In this document: positions 59,269 to 64,000 of the stretch, in pieces | Layout: each line of letters starts with the position of its first letter | Position numbering within the stretch: the stretch's first letter is position 1 | Assembly (NCBI RefSeq): GCF_030694575.1 | Contig: NZ_JAUYUS010000064.1 | Span: 28,338-92,337 of the forward strand | Reading direction: 5' to 3' | DNA from: Parvibaculum sp. | GTDB lineage: Bacteria; Pseudomonadota; Alphaproteobacteria; Parvibaculales; Parvibaculaceae | Length of the DNA stretch: 64,000 nt | Program-made: the position numbers and the translations under genes | The notes under the pieces: model-generated | Told to the model about the DNA's origin: nothing | What the model saw: only the letters and a program-made list of their open reading frames with translations | Databases searched by the model: none

Positions 59269-61395
59269 ATGTCGGGGGTGTCGTTTAACCGGCGCGAATT
59301 TCTGAAGCTGTTTGCCGCCACGGCGGGTTGTTTCGTGGCAACCGCCGCCGCGACGCCATTCGTTCCGTCGCTTGGCACAGCCCGGGCGGCCCCCGGCGCT
59401 TTCCATTTTCCGCAAGGCCTCGCCTCGGCCGATCCCCAGCCCGATGCCGTGATGCTCTGGACCCGCGTCGAGGCGCTGGCTCCGGAAGCGGCCCTGCCGA
59501 ATGGGGACGTCGATCTCTATGTGCAGGTTTCGGCCAACACCGATTTCACGCGCGTGGTCCTGCAACAAGCCGTGCGTGCGACGCGCGACGCCGACCATAC
59601 GGTCCGCGTGTTCGTACGCGGCCTTGTCCCTGACACAACTTACTATTATCGCTTCTATGCAGGCGGCGACAGCTCGGCCGAACCGGGACGCACACGCACT
59701 GCGCCGCGTCCCGGCACGAAGCGCGACGTGCGCTTCGCCACCGTCAGCTGCCAGAACTACGAACAGGGATATTACGGCGCGCTCCGCCGGCTGGTGAATG
59801 ACGACATTGCCGCCGCGCCCGGCGAGCAGATCGACTTCGTGCTGCATCTGGGCGACTTCATTTACGAACGCACCGGCGACGTGCCGGAGGATGAGAGACC
59901 GGCGCGGTTGATCGGCCCCCTGCCCGACGGCACGGAACCCTGGGTACCGGACGGCACGCGGCCCTGGTGGCAGAAGGGCGGACAGGCGGCGGTATCGCTC
60001 GCCGACTACCGCGCGCTCTACAAAACCTATCTCACCGATCCCGACCTGCAGGCGGCGCGCGCCCGCTTCCCCTTCGTGCACACATGGGACGACCATGAAT
60101 TCACGAACGACGCCTGGCAGAGCCACGACACCTATTTCGGCGACGGCGAACCGGCGGCGAAACGGAAAGTTGCCGCTAACAAGGCATGGTTCGAATTCAT
60201 CCCAGCAGTGCTGTCGCAGGCGCCGAAATTCAACGGCATCGAGCGTGCGGCCCACGACTTCCGTCATGCGCGCGTGGAGAATGGCGAGCTTGGGGAGCCC
60301 GATGACAATTACCTCTATCAGGGTACGGATAATCTGAAGGCGATATCGAGCCTGACCATCTACCGCACGCTCCGCTGGGGCGCGATGCTGGACATGGTGA
60401 TAACCGATCTCCGCAGCTACCGGAGCCCGCCCGTCATCACCAAAGAGGTAAAGGCCTTTATCGCGGGGGCGCCCGTGCCACCCGTGCGCCTCGTGAAACT
60501 GCTCGATGCCGGACGCACGGCGAATGACGGCAACCCACCGGAGACGATCAGCTACGGCGGCAAGGAAATGCCGAACCCGCGCGCGAACGCGCCGCGCGGC
60601 ACGCAGATGGGCCTGCCGCAGAAGGAATGGTTCAAGGCGGCGATGAAAGCCTCGACCGCAAAGTGGCGTGTCTGGGCGAATAGCGCACCGGCGCTGCAGA
60701 TGCGGCTCGATTTCTCGCGCATTCCCTTTGCCGGCCTCGAAGACGGCTATGTCGGCACCGATGCCTGGCAAGGCTATCCCGGTGAACTGGCCGAGCTGAT
60801 ATCGTTCCTGAAGGAAGAGAAGATCGGCAATGTCGTCTCGATGGCCGGCGACTACCACGCCTTCGCTGCGGGCCGCCTGCCTGTCGATCCCGACGCGGAA
60901 AACCTGTCCTTCGCCGCCGTCGAGATCATGACCGCAGGCATCAGCTCCGGCTCGATGTATTCCGGCGCCGCCCGCGCCACGCGCAACAGCGGCTTCTTTC
61001 ACCGCGCCGTGGTACTCGACGACGCGGGCACAAAGCGCGAGAACTGGAACAACACACTCGTGAACGGCCTGCGCGCAGGCATTCTCGCGAATTACTCGGC
61101 CTCGGAATATATCCACAACATGTTCCGCAACGAGCGCGCGAGCCCCGGTCTCGACTACATGGATGCCGACGGACATGGCTACACGCTCGTCACGCTGACC
61201 GAGACGGGCATGAAGGTCGAGCAGGTGAATGTCGGCGACGTGACGAAAGATGCAGGCCCGGAGGGGGCGGCGGTATTGCGGCGTGCCCGCTTTGCCGTCA
61301 AGCCTTGGGACGACGGGAACGAGCCGGCGCTCGAGGGCCCCGATTTCGAGGGCCTCCCGCCCTACCCCTGGACCACCGGAAACCACGAAGCCTGA
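59269..61395 (+). CDS. phoD: alkaline phosphatase D family protein, Tat-exported
   Basis: NRREFLKLFAATAGCFVATAAA twin-arginine signal; HLGDFIYER; HTWDDHEFTNDAW; MAGDYHAF. Confidence 0.92.
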   Translation: MSGVSFNRREFLKLFAATAGCFVATAAATPFVPSLGTARAAPGAFHFPQGLASADPQPDAVMLWTRVEALAPEAALPNGDVDLYVQVSANTDFTRVVLQQAVRATRDADHTVRVFVRGLVPDTTYYYRFYAGGDSSAEPGRTRTAPRPGTKRDVRFATVSCQNYEQGYYGALRRLVNDDIAAAPGEQIDFVLHLGDFIYERTGDVPEDERPARLIGPLPDGTEPWVPDGTRPWWQKGGQAAVSLADYRALYKTYLTDPDLQAARARFPFVHTWDDHEFTNDAWQSHDTYFGDGEPAAKRKVAANKAWFEFIPAVLSQAPKFNGIERAAHDFRHARVENGELGEPDDNYLYQGTDNLKAISSLTIYRTLRWGAMLDMVITDLRSYRSPPVITKEVKAFIAGAPVPPVRLVKLLDAGRTANDGNPPETISYGGKEMPNPRANAPRGTQMGLPQKEWFKAAMKASTAKWRVWANSAPALQMRLDFSRIPFAGLEDGYVGTDAWQGYPGELAELISFLKEEKIGNVVSMAGDYHAFAAGRLPVDPDAENLSFAAVEIMTAGISSGSMYSGAARATRNSGFFHRAVVLDDAGTKRENWNNTLVNGLRAGILANYSASEYIHNMFRNERASPGLDYMDADGHGYTLVTLTETGMKVEQVNVGDVTKDAGPEGAAVLRRARFAVKPWDDGNEPALEGPDFEGLPPYPWTTGNHEA

Positions 61396-61405
61396 CCCTT
61401 TTCGA

Positions 61406-61437
61406 CGGCTGACCGTTTGACGGGAGACGGTCAGCCG
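61406..61437. terminator. hairpin between phoD and amidase gene, no clear U-tract
   Basis: Perfect 11-bp stem cggctgaccgt/acggtcagccg. Confidence 0.4.
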
Positions 61438-61477
61438 CTAAGCTTCTGCCGGGCGTAACGCGGGGCGGGAGAAGCGG

Positions 61478-62905
61478 ATGAGCTTTCGGGAATACGCAGG
61501 CTATGACGGTCTCGGGCTTGCGGAGCTGGTGCACAAGGGTGAGGTGAGCGCAGCCGAGCTTGCCGAGGAAGCCATCTCGCGCATCGAAAAGCACAATCCG
61601 GCGATCAATGCGGTCATCCTCAAGCTTTACGATGTGGGCCGAGCGGCAGCGAAGGCGCCCGTGGACGGACCTTTCAAGGGCGTACCCTTCCTGCTGAAGG
61701 ACGCCTTCGGCGATCTCGCCGGAACGACGACGCGCCTCGGCTCGCGCTTTCGGGCAGGCACTGCGGCGACGGAAGACGCGGCACTGGCGAAGCGCTTCAA
61801 GAAGGCGGGTCTCAGCATTCTCGGCAAGACCAACGTGCCGGAATTCACGCTGCTGCCGACGACGGAGTCGGCGCTCTACGGGCCGGCGCGCAATCCGTGG
61901 AATGTGAAACATTCGACCGGCGGCTCATCGGGCGGTTCGGCTGCGGCGGTCGCCGCCGGCATTGTTCCTTTGGCTCATGCGAACGACAGCGGCGGCTCCA
62001 TCCGCATTCCGGCATCGTCCTGCGGCCTCGTCGGCCTGAAACCGACACGCGCCCGGACCTCGCTCGGACCCAACTATGGCGACGTGCTGAGCGGGCTTTG
62101 CCATGAACATGTGGTGACGCGCAGCGTGCGCGACAGCGCGGCGATGCTCGACTGCACACACGGCTACGAACCGGGTGCACCCTACGCCGCGCCGCATGTG
62201 GAGCGGCCTTTTCTCGAGGAAGCCGGACGCAAGCCCGGCAAGCTCCGCATCGCCTTCAGCAAGACGAACCCGGCGGGAAGCCCGCTTCACGCCGACTGCG
62301 TGAAAGGCGTCGAGGAGACGGCGAAGCTGCTCGCCGAGCTCGGCCACGAGGTTGTGGAAGCTGCACCCCCGCTGAAACCGGAGGAACCCGGCAGCATCTT
62401 TCTGCCGATGTGGGCCTCATGGCTCGCCTCGGAAATCGAGGGCGAAGCGCTGCTGCGTGGACGCGGGCCGAAGGAAGATGAACTCGAAGGGCTGACCTGG
62501 GGCCTCTACGAAATCGGCAAGCAGGTGAGCGCCGCTCAATACCTGATGCTGGTGAAGGAGGCACAGGCGATGACCCGGCGCGTGGCGGGCTTCATGGAAA
62601 CCCACGATGTGTGGCTGACGCCGACGCTGGCATCGCCGCCCATTCCGCTCGGCCTTATCGACATCAATGAGCGCGATCCGCTGAAGGCTTTTGCGCCGGC
62701 TGTGGACTACGTGCCATTCACGCCGATCCAGAACCTGACGGGACAGCCGGCGATTTCACTGCCGCTGGCGATGTCTTCGGACGGGCTGCCCATCGGCATG
62801 ATGTTCTCGGCCCGCTTCGGCGACGAGGCGACGCTGTTCCGCCTCGCGGCGCAGCTTGAGGAAGCGCGGCCCTGGAAGGACAGACATCCGGCGATCTGGA
62901 ACTGA
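61478..62905 (+). CDS. amidase (amidase signature family)
   Basis: [61 protein letters not shown]. Confidence 0.95.
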   Translation: MSFREYAGYDGLGLAELVHKGEVSAAELAEEAISRIEKHNPAINAVILKLYDVGRAAAKAPVDGPFKGVPFLLKDAFGDLAGTTTRLGSRFRAGTAATEDAALAKRFKKAGLSILGKTNVPEFTLLPTTESALYGPARNPWNVKHSTGGSSGGSAAAVAAGIVPLAHANDSGGSIRIPASSCGLVGLKPTRARTSLGPNYGDVLSGLCHEHVVTRSVRDSAAMLDCTHGYEPGAPYAAPHVERPFLEEAGRKPGKLRIAFSKTNPAGSPLHADCVKGVEETAKLLAELGHEVVEAAPPLKPEEPGSIFLPMWASWLASEIEGEALLRGRGPKEDELEGLTWGLYEIGKQVSAAQYLMLVKEAQAMTRRVAGFMETHDVWLTPTLASPPIPLGLIDINERDPLKAFAPAVDYVPFTPIQNLTGQPAISLPLAMSSDGLPIGMMFSARFGDEATLFRLAAQLEEARPWKDRHPAIWN

Positions 62906-62928
62906 CGACGACAATCGGGAGAGAGACG

Positions 62929-64000
62929 ATGGCTTTTACGGAATATGCGGACCATGACGGACTAAGCCTCGGCGAGCTCGTGAAGAAGGGCGAGGTGACG
63001 CCGCTGGAACTGGTCGATGCCGCCATCGAGCGCACCGAGAAGCACAACGGCACGCTGAACGCGGTGGTCTATTCCGCCTTCGACGAGGCGCGGGAGGCCG
63101 CGAAAGGCAAACTGCCGGACGGACCTTTCAAGGGCGTGCCGTTTCTCATCAAGGATCTCGGCACCGAAGTGAAAGGCTGGCCACGCACCAGCGGCAGCAA
63201 ATTCGTCTCGAAGATCGTCGACGACCACGACAGCGAGTTGGTGAAGCGCTTCCGCGCATCGGGCACTGTGCTGTTCGGGAAAACCAACACGCCGGAATAC
63301 GGCATCACCGGCACAACGGAATCCCGCCTGCTCGGGCCTTGCCGCAATCCCTGGGACCCGAACCGTATTTCCGGCGGCTCGTCGGGCGGCGCGGCCTCGG
63401 CGGTGGGTGCCGGCATCCTGCCGCTCGCGCACGCATCGGACGGGCTCGGCTCGATCCGCATTCCGGCTGCCTGCTGCGGCCTCGTCGGCATGAAGGTGAC
63501 GCGCGACCGCAACCCGCAGGGCCCGGACGATTTCGACCGCGCGATCGGCTTCAGCGTCGATCATGTCGTGAGCCGCACCGTGCGCGACAGCGCCGCGATG
63601 CTGGACGCGACCGGCTATCCCGAGCCCGCCTCGCCCTATGCGCCGCCGCCGAAAGAACGGCCCTATATGGAGGAGATCACGAAGAGCCCGGGCAAGCTGA
63701 AGATCGCCTGGTCGAGCGAGACGCCGGGCGGCAAGCCCATCCATCCAGAGATTCAAGCGGCGCTGGAGAAGACGGCCGATTTGCTCGCGAAGCTCGGCCA
63801 CACCGTGATGCCGCGCGGCCTCGGCATCGATTATCGCCAGCTCTACCGCGCGCAAGGCGCCGTTTCGGGCTCGAACTTCGCGGCGGGCATGCTGCGGCGG
63901 TTCGAGACGATGGGCCGCGAGCCGGAACAGGACGAGCTGGAGCCGCTGACCTGGGCGGGCTTCAAGAACGGCAGCAAGCTCACCGGCGCCCAGGCCATGT
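62929..64000 (+). CDS. amidase (amidase signature family), 3'-truncated by window edge
   Basis: MAFTEYADHDGLSLGELVKKGEVTPLELVDAAIERTEKHNGTLNAVV; GGSSGGAASAVGAGILPLAHASDGLGSIRIPA; frame open to 64000. Confidence 0.93.
   Translation, partial: MAFTEYADHDGLSLGELVKKGEVTPLELVDAAIERTEKHNGTLNAVVYSAFDEAREAAKGKLPDGPFKGVPFLIKDLGTEVKGWPRTSGSKFVSKIVDDHDSELVKRFRASGTVLFGKTNTPEYGITGTTESRLLGPCRNPWDPNRISGGSSGGAASAVGAGILPLAHASDGLGSIRIPAACCGLVGMKVTRDRNPQGPDDFDRAIGFSVDHVVSRTVRDSAAMLDATGYPEPASPYAPPPKERPYMEEITKSPGKLKIAWSSETPGGKPIHPEIQAALEKTADLLAKLGHTVMPRGLGIDYRQLYRAQGAVSGSNFAAGMLRRFETMGREPEQDELEPLTWAGFKNGSKLTGAQAM

Noticed and set aside
59191-61386. 731-aa minus-strand ORF opposite phoD
   Set aside because: Antisense shadow; the plus strand carries a Tat signal and PhoD metal-binding motifs.
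1-64000. CRISPR arrays, transposases, integrases, toxin-antitoxin or phage-defence modules
   Set aside because: No direct-repeat/spacer pattern and no recognisable proteins of these types were seen while reading the window.

Overview
The window is a gene-dense, high-GC chromosomal segment with about 56 supported protein genes and one tRNA. Gene content and order suggest an alphaproteobacterium, possibly Parvibaculum- or Hyphomicrobiales-like; this is inference, not a database result. Most of it is housekeeping: mfd-sdhE-recG, glmS-glmU, galE, cysD-cysNC, tgt-queA-PPIases-coaD-gyrA, ssb and uvrA. There are lipid/CoA-type genes (thiolase plus an HMG-CoA-synthase-like/DUF35 fusion, and an APH-type kinase beside a DUF6285-like small protein), a PQQ dehydrogenase, PhoD and tandem amidases. 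The most interesting accessory region is ~30.6-44.3 kb. It is a minus-strand, tightly packed sugar/glycan biosynthesis operon with heptose-type activation genes (GmhA-like SIS protein, inverted cytidylyltransferase-PfkB fusion, nucleotidyltransferase), two NAD-dependent sugar epimerase/dehydratase genes, two methyltransferases, and two different ThDP enzymes: an AHAS-like protein and a PDH-type E1 alpha/beta pair. It is bordered by a divergent TIGR04372-like glycosyltransferase gene and tRNA-Lys. This is the best candidate here for an undescribed pathway. Other notable items are a perfect GTTC-N7-GTTC SOS box between uvrA and a small coiled-coil gene, a 22-nt inverted repeat inside the glycan operon, and hairpins upstream of galE and cysD. 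Functions were assigned by reading motifs in the translations; no searches were run.
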